DNA from: Flavobacteriales bacterium UBA5933
GTDB lineage: Bacteria; Bacteroidota; Bacteroidia; Flavobacteriales; Weeksellaceae
DNA length: 15,243 bases
Direction of reading: 5' to 3'
Assembly: GCA_002430925.1 (NCBI GenBank)
Contig: DJDD01000197.1
Span: 33,445 to 48,687 of the forward strand
The notes below the pieces were generated by a model. It made no database searches. It saw nothing but the letters and a program-made list of their open reading frames with translations, and had not been told where the DNA came from. The position numbers and the translations under genes were made by a program. Positions 1-6,701 of this stretch are shown one piece after another. Within the stretch, counting starts at the first letter, position 1, and every line of letters begins with the position of its first letter.

Positions 1-313
1 AATAACTTATAAATAATTGTATGATATTTGTCTTAATTTCTTGATTAACAATAACCATTGCTAAAACAACCGCCATTTTAACAATCATTCCTCCCATAAA
101 GACAAAACCGACATATTCTGGATGTTTTATTTTAATAAGACATCCAATTTGGAAAATCATTAGTGTAATTAGACCAATAATTATATAAATTTTTGGAATG
201 ATTAGCGAATTTTCGCTAAAATGAAAATACATAACCACAAAGTATTGTATTGTACAAAAAAATGCTATTGTAATTATAAAAACTAAAGCAAGAAATAAAA
301 ACTTTTTAATCAT
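1..313 (-). CDS. DUF6168-like membrane protein of the atp cluster (partial, C-terminus beyond the window)
   Basis: An open frame begins with ATG at 313-311 and reads off the left edge without a stop, giving 104 visible residues. Three hydrophobic stretches are visible, near residues 3-24, 36-54 and 63-82, with little soluble sequence between them, so this is a small integral membrane protein. It starts only three bases after the stop of the AtpZ-like gene, so the two are almost certainly cotranscribed. In Flavobacteriia a small DUF6168 membrane protein commonly sits between atpZ and atpB, the a subunit of the F0F1 ATP synthase. The position and topology match that, but the family assignment rests on context and general resemblance, not on a diagnostic motif. 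A role in assembling or supporting the F0 sector is inferred only from the neighbours. Confidence 0.6.
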   Translation of the reverse strand, partial: MIKKFLFLALVFIITIAFFCTIQYFVVMYFHFSENSLIIPKIYIIIGLITLMIFQIGCLIKIKHPEYVGFVFMGGMIVKMAVVLAMVIVNQEIKTNIIQLFISY

Positions 314-316
314 CTA

Positions 317-532
317 TTATTTTTTTGGTAACTGTTTTAACATAAGATATAAACTTATAAAAACACCGAGCAAAGATAAGCCAGCTGTCCATAATGGCTT
401 ATCTGTTTCTAATTTTTTATCTAAAAAATTTCCCAACCAAGCAAATAACGCAATCGTTATAGCCATCTGTGTTCCCATAGCAGAGAATTTCAAATATTGA
501 TTTACTCCATCAGTCTTTCGTTCGTTTTTCAT
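317..532 (-). CDS. atpZ: AtpZ/AtpI-family protein, F0F1 ATP synthase accessory subunit
   Basis: A small protein of 71 residues with two predicted transmembrane helices (about residues 19-38 and 45-64 from the ATG). They are separated by a short polar loop with the sequence NFLDKKLETDKP, typical of the AtpZ/AtpI family. These proteins are encoded at the head of atp operons and are thought to help assembly or cation supply of the membrane-embedded F0 part. The frame can be extended seven codons to a TTG at 553, but ATG at 532 gives the usual length and leaves room for the divergent dusB promoter, so ATG is preferred. The next gene follows after three bases. Divergent dusB starts 33 bases away, so both control regions are compressed into this gap. 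Confidence 0.8.
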   Translation of the reverse strand: MKNERKTDGVNQYLKFSAMGTQMAITIALFAWLGNFLDKKLETDKPLWTAGLSLLGVFISLYLMLKQLPKK

Positions 533-542
533 AAGTTTTATG

Positions 543-550
543 TAATTTTG
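543..550 (+). promoter_or_regulatory. -7 promoter element of dusB
   Basis: TAATTTTG matches the Bacteroidota -7 consensus TAnnTTTG exactly. It would place transcription start a few bases before the dusB GTG at 565, giving a very short or absent leader. No clear TTG is found at the usual -33 distance, so only this half of the promoter is supported. Confidence 0.5.
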
Positions 551-564
551 CAAAAAATTTTATT

Positions 565-1557
565 GTGGTAAAGATAGGAAACATAGAACTACCAGACTTC
601 CCTTTGTTGTTAGCTCCTATGGAAGATGTAAGTGATCCGCCTTTTCGTCGTTTATGTAAAATGCACGGAGCAGACCTTATGTATACTGAGTTTATCTCAT
701 CTGAAGGGCTAATTCGTGATGCTATAAAAAGCCGTCAAAAATTAGATATTTTTGATTACGAAAGACCTATCGGAATACAAATATTTGGAGGTGATGAAGA
801 AGCTATGGCAATGTCTGCAAAAATTGTTGAAACAGTTCAGCCTGACATCGTAGATATTAACTTTGGTTGCCCTGTAAAAAAAGTTGTTTGTAAAGGTGCT
901 GGTGCTGGAGTTTTAAAAGATATAGATTTAATGGTAAAATTAACTAAATCTGTTGTCGAAAGTACTCATTTACCTGTTACTGTAAAAACTCGTTTAGGAT
1001 GGGATCATGACTCTATTAATATAGATGAAGTTGCTCAGCGTTTACAAGATACAGGAATTAAAGCTCTTTCTATTCATGGACGTACTCGTGCGCAAATGTA
1101 TAAAGGAGAAGCTGATTGGACACATATCGCTCGAGTAAAAGCAAATCCAAATATTGAAATTCCAATCTTTGGAAATGGAGATATTGATTCACCTCAAAAA
1201 GCAATAGAATACAAAGAAAAATATGGCGTTGATGGTGTTATGATTGGTCGTGCAGCAATAGGCTACCCTTGGATTTTCAATCAAATTAAGCATTACAGAG
1301 AAACAGGTGATTTATTACCTGAACCAACTATTTTTGAAAGAATGGAAGCTGCAAAGAATCATCTTAATTGGGCTATAGAATGGAAAGGTGAACGTACTGG
1401 TATTTTAGAAACTCGTATGCATTATACAAACTATTTTAAAGGTATTCCTAATTTTAAACCATATCGTACAAAATTAGTTACACAGGATAATTTGATTGAC
1501 TTAGAAAGTACTTTTAACGAAATTGAAAATGAATTTATTCCGACATTAGAAAAATAA
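565..1557 (+). CDS. dusB: tRNA-dihydrouridine synthase (DusB type)
   Basis: A 330-residue FMN-dependent TIM-barrel enzyme that reduces uridine to dihydrouridine in the tRNA D-loop, using NAD(P)H, in the cytoplasm. The N-terminal flavin-binding strand reads LAPMEDVSDPPFR (residues 16-28). The signature NFGCPVKKV (99-107) carries the catalytic Cys102, which protonates the base. VTVKTRLGWD (138-147), SIHGRTR (169-175), FGNGDI (202-207) and VMIGRAAIG (225-233) are the expected flavin/phosphate-binding strands. A helical C-terminal domain follows from about residue 245. The length is normal for the family. The start is GTG, immediately before the conserved VKIGNIELP; no ATG lies nearby in frame. 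The gene stands alone, with a promoter element just upstream and a strong terminator 20 bases after the stop. Confidence 0.95.
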   Translation: MVKIGNIELPDFPLLLAPMEDVSDPPFRRLCKMHGADLMYTEFISSEGLIRDAIKSRQKLDIFDYERPIGIQIFGGDEEAMAMSAKIVETVQPDIVDINFGCPVKKVVCKGAGAGVLKDIDLMVKLTKSVVESTHLPVTVKTRLGWDHDSINIDEVAQRLQDTGIKALSIHGRTRAQMYKGEADWTHIARVKANPNIEIPIFGNGDIDSPQKAIEYKEKYGVDGVMIGRAAIGYPWIFNQIKHYRETGDLLPEPTIFERMEAAKNHLNWAIEWKGERTGILETRMHYTNYFKGIPNFKPYRTKLVTQDNLIDLESTFNEIENEFIPTLEK

Positions 1558-1577
1558 TATCTATAAATATTTTTATA

Positions 1578-1611
1578 AAAAAGGGTTGTAATCAATATTA
1601 CAACCCTTTTT
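1578..1611. terminator. bidirectional intrinsic terminator between dusB and the broken esterase gene
   Basis: A perfect 15-bp stem (1578-1592 with 1597-1611) with a CAAT loop. Its core AGGGTTGTAAT is flanked by A and T runs, so a poly-U tail forms in both directions. It lies between two convergent genes and probably serves both. Confidence 0.9.
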
Positions 1612-1615
1612 ATTA

Positions 1616-2433
1616 CTAATGATTTACATTAAAATAGTTATTAAACATTGTTAATTCATTTGATAATGCCTTACTCCAATATTCAGCATTATGAACACCC
1701 AAAGATTCTGTATAAAAATGCTCTATTTTCTTATTTGTTAATTTTAGATGCAGATTTCTATTCATTTCTATAACACCTTTATCTTCTGTCCCACAACTTA
1801 TGAAATACATTTGTTTTGAAGGAATTATTTCATTAATCTTGTTATAAATAAAATATTCACTAGGAACATTTTTTAAATCACCTAAAACTTTATCGACTTT
1901 ATAAAGTTCATAAGCTTCACCAAATCGATTAAAATCTATAGCTCCAGAAACACTGCCTACCATAGAAAATATATTTTGATTAGATATTCCTACAGTTAAA
2001 GCTCCATATCCTCCCATACTCCAACCTATAATCCCTCTGTACTCTTTATTTTTTTTGTTGGATAATTATTATCTATAAATTGAATTAATTCTTTTCCTAA
2101 AAATGTTTCATATTGTGATTTTTCATCAATAAGGCTATCAACATACCAACTACTAAAATTACCATCTGGTATAATGTAAATTGTTTGATATTTTTCAGCT
2201 AATTGAACCAAGTCAGGGATATCTTCCTTATAAGTTCTATCTGGATTACCACTAAATCCATGAAGAATATAGACACTATTATACGTTTTCCCTTGTTCAA
2301 AGTTTGGTGTTATTATTACAGGCGCAACATCTTTATTCATTTTTTTAGAAAAAACATTCTTATGAATAATTTGTTGAGCTGATACTATAAATGAAAACAT
2401 CATCAATGTGAACATGTTAATTATCACTTTCAT
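1616..2433 (-). pseudogene. secreted alpha/beta-hydrolase esterase, frameshifted
   Basis: Two frames together encode one esterase of the esterase-D/S-formylglutathione-hydrolase fold (Pfam Esterase type). The first (2433-2026) has a signal peptide ending FIVSAQQ and the oxyanion-region motif ILHGFSGNPDR. The second (2017-1616) has MGGYGAL, the acid-bearing CGTEDKG and the His-bearing GVHNAEYW. The break lies in a run of eight A on the minus strand (2049-2056). With one more A the frame reads KKNKEYRGIIGWSMGGYGAL, which restores the nucleophile elbow GWSMGG and gives an intact protein of about 272 residues. As written, translation stops before the catalytic Ser, so no active enzyme is made unless the run slips or the base count is a sequencing error. 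It likely acted on ester substrates in the periplasm or outside the cell; the substrate is unknown. Confidence 0.8.
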
Positions 2434-2478
2434 TTTACTTATTTTTTTTAAAAAATTATAATGTAAAACTAGTATGTA

Positions 2479-2522
2479 AAAAATTTAAAAACATTTACAT
2501 ATGTTGATGTTTTTAAATTTTT
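2479..2522 (-). terminator. long AT-rich hairpin over the stop codon of the Crp-family remnant
   Basis: A 16-bp perfect inverted repeat (2479-2494 with 2507-2522, core AAATTTAAAAACAT). The 12-base loop contains a further ACATATGT palindrome. On the minus strand the descending arm runs into several T residues, so it could terminate the regulator transcript. It overlaps the last codons of that reading frame, which is unusual, and it could also act in the leader region of the esterase gene downstream. Confidence 0.5.
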
Positions 2523-2985
2523 ATTTCTTTACGTATTCGACTTAATTGCGTAGGTGTAATACCTAAATAAGAAGCAATATGATGCTGTTTTAATCTATTA
2601 AAAATATTCTTATTTTGAATTAATTCCAAATATCGTTGCTTTGCCGTTTCCCACTTTAAATCAATTTCTAAATGCTCCTTTTTAACAACCCAATTTCTCT
2701 CCAAATAATTTATATGAAACAAAGCTAAATCGTGATATTTTAATAATAATTCTCTAAACTTTTGAGCAGAATAAACAATCAATTCCACTTCTTTTAATGC
2801 TATTATATTAAACTCAGTTTTCTTTTCTTCTATTATTGCTGAAGTTGAGGCTGCAAAAGTATTTTCATCAAAAATATTTTATAAATAATATTTCCTTCTT
2901 TATCTGATGTGTAATAACCTAATAAACCTTTTCTTACAAAATAATAGTTAAGAGCTAAATCTCCAGATTGAAGAATAAATTTATT
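2513..2985 (-). pseudogene. Crp/Fnr-family transcriptional regulator, remnant
   Basis: The sequence encodes most of a cyclic-nucleotide-binding-like regulator of about 190 residues but is doubly damaged. The first part reads KFILQSGDLALNYYFVRKG and continues to IYKIF. It then loses frame at a T5 run on the minus strand (plus 2870-2874). With one extra T it would continue FFDENTFAAS. The second part is open down to the stop and ends in a winged helix-turn-helix with ASYLGITPTQLSRIRKEI, the usual C-terminus of this family in Bacteroidota. The N-terminal 30-40 residues are absent: upstream of position 2985 the frame meets a stop and then the terminator of the secreted-protein operon. A downstream ATG at 2788 could only express a fragment without a full sensor domain. 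What it regulated is unknown. Confidence 0.75.
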
Positions 2986-2991
2986 TTAACT

Positions 2992-3048
2992 TTAAAAAAA
3001 TAAAAATAGCCTTTAATAATGAATAAAATTCAATTATAAAGACTATTT
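2992..3048 (-). terminator. terminator of the three-gene secreted-protein operon
   Basis: Arms at 3004-3024 and 3028-3048 pair with three internal mismatches and one G-U pair on the minus-strand RNA, core AAATAG/CTATTT. The minus-strand product then runs into TTTTTATTTTTTT. It sits about 30 bases after the stop of the last operon gene, the expected place. Confidence 0.75.
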
Positions 3049-3076
3049 ACATTAAGGAATTAAGACTGGATTTCTT

Positions 3077-3805
3077 TTACATTGGTTCTAAGATTGTTGT
3101 TTTAAAAACTGATTTTGCCATTGCTGCAGATAAATAAGTAGAGTTTATAACCTTACCGATTCCTAAACTACCACTTGCTATATTTCTACCTCGACAAGCA
3201 AATTTTGCTGTATGATCTCCAACTCCAATATTATCTAATGTAATATTAATATTATATGTTTTGTAACCTCCTGCAGTAGTGTTAATAATATCTGTTCTAA
3301 CAGCTTTTAATTTATCATCTATAAATATTCCACAAGCATAACTTGCTAAATCTGTATTTGAGCGTTGAACAATAGTTTGGGCAGAGAAATTAACTTTATT
3401 TGTTATATTAACTATACTAAAGCTTGTATTTAAATTTTCAAGTACACTCCAACTCGTTATAGCTGAGTTTTCTTGATAGGCAGTTGTAACTCCATTTGTT
3501 AAAGAAACTCCTGTTTCATCATCTTTAATATATTTTGACGACATAGTTAAACTACTTATTCCTTCTGGCAATCTAACATCTTGCCATGAAGCAGGATCAT
3601 CTCCATTAGAAACTACTATTTGTCCACTAACTCCTGGATTTCCTAAAGAATTATCTGTACCTCCTAAAAATAATTGTTGTTTTACATTTACATTACCATT
3701 TACATCTAATGTAGATTTAGGTAAGTCTGTACCTATACCCATTTGAGAAAATACCATTAAAGGAAAAAATAAAATAACGTAAAATATTATATTTAACTTT
3801 TTCAT
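3077..3805 (-). CDS. secreted protein with VGIGT/LDVNG head motif, paralogue 1 (operon-distal)
   Basis: No named family is recognised. A signal peptide ends at FPLMVFSQ. It is followed by MGIGTDLPKSTLDVNGNV, the N-terminal repeat module (V/M-GIGT..P...LDV.G) found on many exported Bacteroidota proteins that resemble trimeric tail-fibre or adhesin stalks. Next comes LFLGGTDNSLGNPGVSGQ and then VVSNGDDPASW. The C-terminal half is predicted all-beta. It shares YACGIF and KFACRGR with its two neighbours, each with one Cys (46 residues apart), which could form a disulfide in the periplasm or outside. No T9SS sorting domain is seen; the protein ends TTILEPM. The start is taken as the ATG giving MKKLNIIF. 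An ATG five codons upstream (3820) would overlap the preceding gene by eight bases. It is probably cotranscribed with the two paralogues; a surface or adhesion role is inferred. Confidence 0.75.
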   Translation of the reverse strand: MKKLNIIFYVILFFPLMVFSQMGIGTDLPKSTLDVNGNVNVKQQLFLGGTDNSLGNPGVSGQIVVSNGDDPASWQDVRLPEGISSLTMSSKYIKDDETGVSLTNGVTTAYQENSAITSWSVLENLNTSFSIVNITNKVNFSAQTIVQRSNTDLASYACGIFIDDKLKAVRTDIINTTAGGYKTYNINITLDNIGVGDHTAKFACRGRNIASGSLGIGKVINSTYLSAAMAKSVFKTTILEPM

Positions 3806-3812
3806 ATATATT

Positions 3813-4601
3813 TTATTCATTTACAATATTTAAAAACTTAGTAGGAACTTCAAAAATTTCAACTTTCAAAGAAGATTGAGCCATAAAATTATCAATATTA
3901 GTAGCTCCAGTTGCATTAGTTCCTACACCTAAATTACCTGTAAAACCTCCATAATTAGTTCTTCTTGTACAAGCTACTTTTACTTCGTGAGTTCCTACAG
4001 AAAGAGATGTTTGTGAGGTCGCCATTAATGTATAAGTTATAAATGGATAAGTTGCAGCTGTTGCTTGATGTAAATCAGCAGTACGTACACCAATTAAAGA
4101 ATTATCTACAAAAATTCCACAAGCAAAATCTAGCCCATTGTATTGAGTTGATGAATTAATATGCGCTACAGCCTCATATAAAAAATAAGCTTTACTATCA
4201 GCATTAGTTACAGTAAACTCTTTTGTTAATTCACTTATTGTTGACCAACTACTAGGTAAACTCATCCCATAATTATAAGTAGAAGCTCCTGTTGCTGTAC
4301 TTGGTCTAACTCCTACTCTATCATTAAAAGAATCTGTATATAATAGATAATATCTCTTTGGTTTTATGACTGGTATTCTCAAAGATTTCCATTCTGGTGC
4401 TTTATTTTCACCATTAGAAACTAAAAGATTCATATTTCTACCTGTTTTCCCTTCACTTTGATTGGTTCCACCTACTCTTAAATGTTGACGTACTGTTAAT
4501 GATCCTTGAATATCCAATGCTTCCTTTGGTTTAGATGTATTAATACCTACCTGAGCATTTAAAATAGAGCATAAAGAAACTAAAAATAATATATATTTCA
4601 T
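3813..4601 (-). CDS. secreted protein with VGINT/LDIQG head motif, paralogue 2
   Basis: 262 residues of the same unnamed family as its neighbours. The signal peptide is MKYILFLVSLCSILNA, cleaved before QVG. QVGINTSKPKEALDIQG (residues 17-33) is the head module, followed by LRVGGTNQSEGKTG and LVSNGENKAPEWKSLRIP, matching the other two almost position by position. The central part is low-identity and rich in Ser, Thr and Asn. The C-terminal module has FACGIFVDNSLIGVRT (Cys161) and VGTHEVKVACTRR (Cys211), 50 residues apart. The tail, FEVPTKFLNIVNE, is longer than in the paralogues. It lies 14 bases after the stop of paralogue 3 and next to or overlapping the start of paralogue 1, so a single transcript is likely. 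Function unknown; probably an extracytoplasmic structural or binding protein. Confidence 0.75.
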   Translation of the reverse strand: MKYILFLVSLCSILNAQVGINTSKPKEALDIQGSLTVRQHLRVGGTNQSEGKTGRNMNLLVSNGENKAPEWKSLRIPVIKPKRYYLLYTDSFNDRVGVRPSTATGASTYNYGMSLPSSWSTISELTKEFTVTNADSKAYFLYEAVAHINSSTQYNGLDFACGIFVDNSLIGVRTADLHQATAATYPFITYTLMATSQTSLSVGTHEVKVACTRRTNYGGFTGNLGVGTNATGATNIDNFMAQSSLKVEIFEVPTKFLNIVNE

Positions 4602-4615
4602 TTTATTGATCTTAT

Positions 4616-5431
4616 TTATTGATAAATTACGGGTTCTAATAATTCTATTTTAACTATAGATTGTAACATAAAGTTATTTGACACTGTAGAGTTTTCTATA
4701 CTTCTACCTATAGCAAATTGATAAGTTCCTGCAGTAGTTTGTATCCTCCTACAAGCTACTTTAAAATTATGCGTTCCTAAAGGAAGGTCATCTACAGAAT
4801 AACTTAATGTATATATACCTTCATTATTCCCTGTTTTACGATGAACATCTAACAACTCATCACCTCTAAATGCTACCAATAAATTATTTTGAAAAATTCC
4901 ACACATATACCTCACAACTCTATTATCTGTTATATTATTGGCTCCGGAATTAGATTCTACACCAGTCTGAAAAACTAAAGACAATGTATTACCTTCTTGT
5001 TCTACAACAACATTAGATTCTAAAGCTGGTATTTGTGTCCATGCTGGATTATTACTATTTATAGAGTTTCCTACTGTACTGATATAAGATGTTGCATTAT
5101 TATTTGTATTACTCCCAAAATTAATTCCATTACGATCGTACAAAATATTAGTACTTACTAATTGATATTCACCATTAGTAGCAAAAGGAATTTTCAAAGT
5201 CTTCCACTCTGGGGAATTATTAGATCCATTTGAAACCAAAACTTGACCTGCAATTCCTGGATTTCCTTTCTCTGATTCAGTTCCTTTAAACTTCAAATCT
5301 TGTCTAATATTAACATCACCATTTACATCTAAATCTGTTTGTGGATTTTGAGTACCTAAACCTACCTGCGCTTTAGTTTGAAAACATAATAGTAAAAAGA
5401 TTAAAAATACTGTACTATTTTTCATTGTCAT
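4616..5431 (-). CDS. secreted protein with VGLGT/LDVNG head motif, paralogue 3 (operon-proximal)
   Basis: The first gene of the three-gene cluster. From the ATG at 5431 the product starts MTMKNSTVFLIFLLLCFQTKA, a classical signal peptide cleaved before QVG. Starting 17 codons earlier at 5482 would add a second, unusual hydrophobic run, so the inner start is preferred. QVGLGTQNPQTDLDVNG, LKFKGTESEKGNPGIAGQ and LVSNGSNNSPEWKTLKIP form the N-terminal module shared by all three. The C-terminal module has RYMCGIFQNNLLVAFRG and LGTHNFKVACRR, with Cys 50 residues apart, and the protein ends KIELLEPVIYQ. There is no T9SS domain, lipobox or recognisable enzyme motif. The upstream region carries two ACGT palindromes, and a membrane LuxR-type regulator is encoded just beyond, which suggests regulated expression. 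The role is unknown. Confidence 0.75.
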   Translation of the reverse strand: MTMKNSTVFLIFLLLCFQTKAQVGLGTQNPQTDLDVNGDVNIRQDLKFKGTESEKGNPGIAGQVLVSNGSNNSPEWKTLKIPFATNGEYQLVSTNILYDRNGINFGSNTNNNATSYISTVGNSINSNNPAWTQIPALESNVVVEQEGNTLSLVFQTGVESNSGANNITDNRVVRYMCGIFQNNLLVAFRGDELLDVHRKTGNNEGIYTLSYSVDDLPLGTHNFKVACRRIQTTAGTYQFAIGRSIENSTVSNNFMLQSIVKIELLEPVIYQ

Positions 5432-5530
5432 CTTTTTTTGATTTTTTAATAAAAAATTAAAAATTATTAAAAGTTTTTTCATATATTAGTATATTGTTTA
5501 AAACTTTTTATAATCTTTTGAAAACGGATG

Positions 5531-5563
5531 CAATTTTACGTAAAATAAGTAATTAAACCACAA
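5531..5563 (-). promoter_or_regulatory. possible promoter of the secreted-protein operon
   Basis: On the minus strand a TTG (5563-5561) precedes TAAAATTG (5538-5531) by 22 bases. The second is a 7-of-8 match to the Bacteroidota -7 box TAnnTTTG, so both match and spacing are borderline. The palindrome at 5534-5545 overlaps this -7 box, which would suit a repressor if the promoter is real. Confidence 0.3.
5534..5545. promoter_or_regulatory. 12-bp palindrome TTTTACGTAAAA, candidate operator 1
   Basis: A perfect dyad centred on ACGT in the intergenic region between the LuxR-type membrane regulator and the secreted-protein operon. Its centre is 35 bp from that of a second, similar palindrome. TTACGTAA occurs nowhere else in the window. 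The binding protein is unknown; the neighbouring LuxR-type protein is the obvious candidate. Confidence 0.45.
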
Positions 5564-5568
5564 TATTT

Positions 5569-5580
5569 TATTACGTAATA
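5569..5580. promoter_or_regulatory. 12-bp palindrome TATTACGTAATA, candidate operator 2
   Basis: A second perfect dyad sharing the eight-base core TTACGTAA with the first. The spacing of about 3.3 helical turns would put the two sites on roughly similar faces of the DNA, as for cooperative dimers. Operator function is inferred from symmetry and place. Confidence 0.45.
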
Positions 5581-5669
5581 CTACTCATATACTTTTTTTA
5601 TAAAATACAATAAATTGATAAACATATATTTAAATACTTTACATGTATAAATGTTTAAATATAAATTTT

Positions 5670-6542
5670 TCAAATATTATAAATAAAAACAGCTAAATCA
5701 ATATCAGAACCTAGGCTAAGTTTTTTACGAATTCTATATTTTTTTCCTTCAATTGAACGAATTGAGGAATTAGAATAATACGCTATTTCTTTAGTAGTTA
5801 GCTTTAATTTTATAAATGCACATACCTCTAATTCGGAAATAATCATATTTGGAGATAATTGAAGAAGTTTTTGTTCAAAAAAAGGATAAGTAAATTTAAA
5901 TTTTTCCATAAACAATGGATCCTTATCTATAACTAACTGATGTAAGTTTTCAATTTCCTCTGATGTCGGTAATTTCTCCAAAAAATTTTGTTCAATTATA
6001 TGTATCTTATCTAATTGTTTAATTTTAAGTTGATAAATAAAATATATATTAATAACAATACATAAAAATAGTTGTAAAACTTCATTTATTCTTCTTATTC
6101 TTATCTCAGAAAATAATAATTTTTGATTATAAAAAAGAGTATAATTAGTATATATGTTTATTAATATCTCTACAAAAAAAATAAAAAACAATGCTATAAT
6201 ATATTTATAGTCAAAAACAATATCAAAAAGTAATGGAAAAGTTGCTATAATAGATATATAAGCTATATAAACCATCGCATCAGCGGAGTAATAAGAGTCA
6301 AAATAAAATACTATTAAACTCATAATAAATAAAAGTATAAATCTTATACTTTTACTATTCTTAAGTTTTTCATTCAATGAAAATATTCCAGTTGTAAGAA
6401 TTATTAAAAAACAATAGATGAAAATATGTGTTAATTGATGAATATATATATTATAAAGTAAATTTATAATGTAAATAAATAAAAAAAAATAAATATATTG
6501 ATTGAATAATTTTCCTTTAATAGCTTTATTATTAGGTTGCAT
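5670..6542 (-). CDS. membrane-bound LuxR-type transcriptional regulator
   Basis: 290 residues in two parts. Residues 14-172 contain about six hydrophobic helices (near 15-33, 37-54, 65-83, 88-105, 113-132 and 152-170) with short, Lys/Arg-containing loops. The C-terminal 115 residues are soluble. The last 55 form a LuxR/GerE-like helix-turn-helix: SELEVCAFIKLKLTTKEIA, then SNSSIRSIEGKKYRIRKKL. The latter matches the usual S..T(V/I)..H...I..KL recognition region, with GKKYRIRKKL in place of HR..I..KL. There is no receiver, kinase or PAS domain, so the membrane part itself may sense a ligand or membrane state. The gene precedes the secreted-protein operon in the same direction, with 187 bases between, and is its likely regulator. 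Very high Ile/Phe/Tyr/Lys content and AT-rich codons set it apart from the housekeeping genes. No gene name is recognised. Confidence 0.75.
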   Translation of the reverse strand: MQPNNKAIKGKLFNQYIYFFLFIYIINLLYNIYIHQLTHIFIYCFLIILTTGIFSLNEKLKNSKSIRFILLFIMSLIVFYFDSYYSADAMVYIAYISIIATFPLLFDIVFDYKYIIALFFIFFVEILINIYTNYTLFYNQKLLFSEIRIRRINEVLQLFLCIVINIYFIYQLKIKQLDKIHIIEQNFLEKLPTSEEIENLHQLVIDKDPLFMEKFKFTYPFFEQKLLQLSPNMIISELEVCAFIKLKLTTKEIAYYSNSSIRSIEGKKYRIRKKLSLGSDIDLAVFIYNI

Positions 6543-6611
6543 TTTCTATAATTAATTTTGCGAATTAAATCATTAAAAACTGCTAAAATATTATATTTCA
6601 GTTTTTCTTTA

Positions 6612-6619
6612 CAAATGTA
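6612..6619 (-). promoter_or_regulatory. -7 promoter element of the LuxR-type regulator gene
   Basis: TACATTTG on the minus strand is an exact TAnnTTTG match about 70 bases before the ATG at 6542. No TTG is found at the expected -33 distance, because that stretch is the T run of the preceding gene's terminator. Confidence 0.4.
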
Positions 6620-6635
6620 TAACTCTTAACATCAT

Positions 6636-6695
6636 AAAAAAAAAAACGAAAACATTATTATTAAAATGATTGTTATCATTTTAATAATAATGTTT
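6636..6695 (-). terminator. strong terminator of the DUF2891 gene
   Basis: A perfect 21-bp stem (6650-6670 with 6675-6695) with a four-base loop, seven bases after the DUF2891 stop. It is followed on the minus strand by CG and then eleven T (6646-6636). This insulates the LuxR-type gene from upstream transcription. Confidence 0.9.
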
Positions 6696-6701
6696 AATTT
6701 A

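Noticed and set aside
533..553. N-terminal extension of AtpZ from a TTG codon
   Set aside because: An in-frame ATG at 532 gives the usual length, and the extension overlaps the dusB promoter element.
2513..2788. A standalone 91-residue helix-turn-helix protein starting at the ATG at 2788
   Set aside because: The same frame continues upstream with clear Crp/Fnr sensor-domain sequence, so the ATG is internal to a broken gene.
4079..4090. GTACGTAC palindrome considered as a third ACGT operator
   Set aside because: It lies inside the coding sequence of paralogue 2 and does not share the TTACGTAA core.
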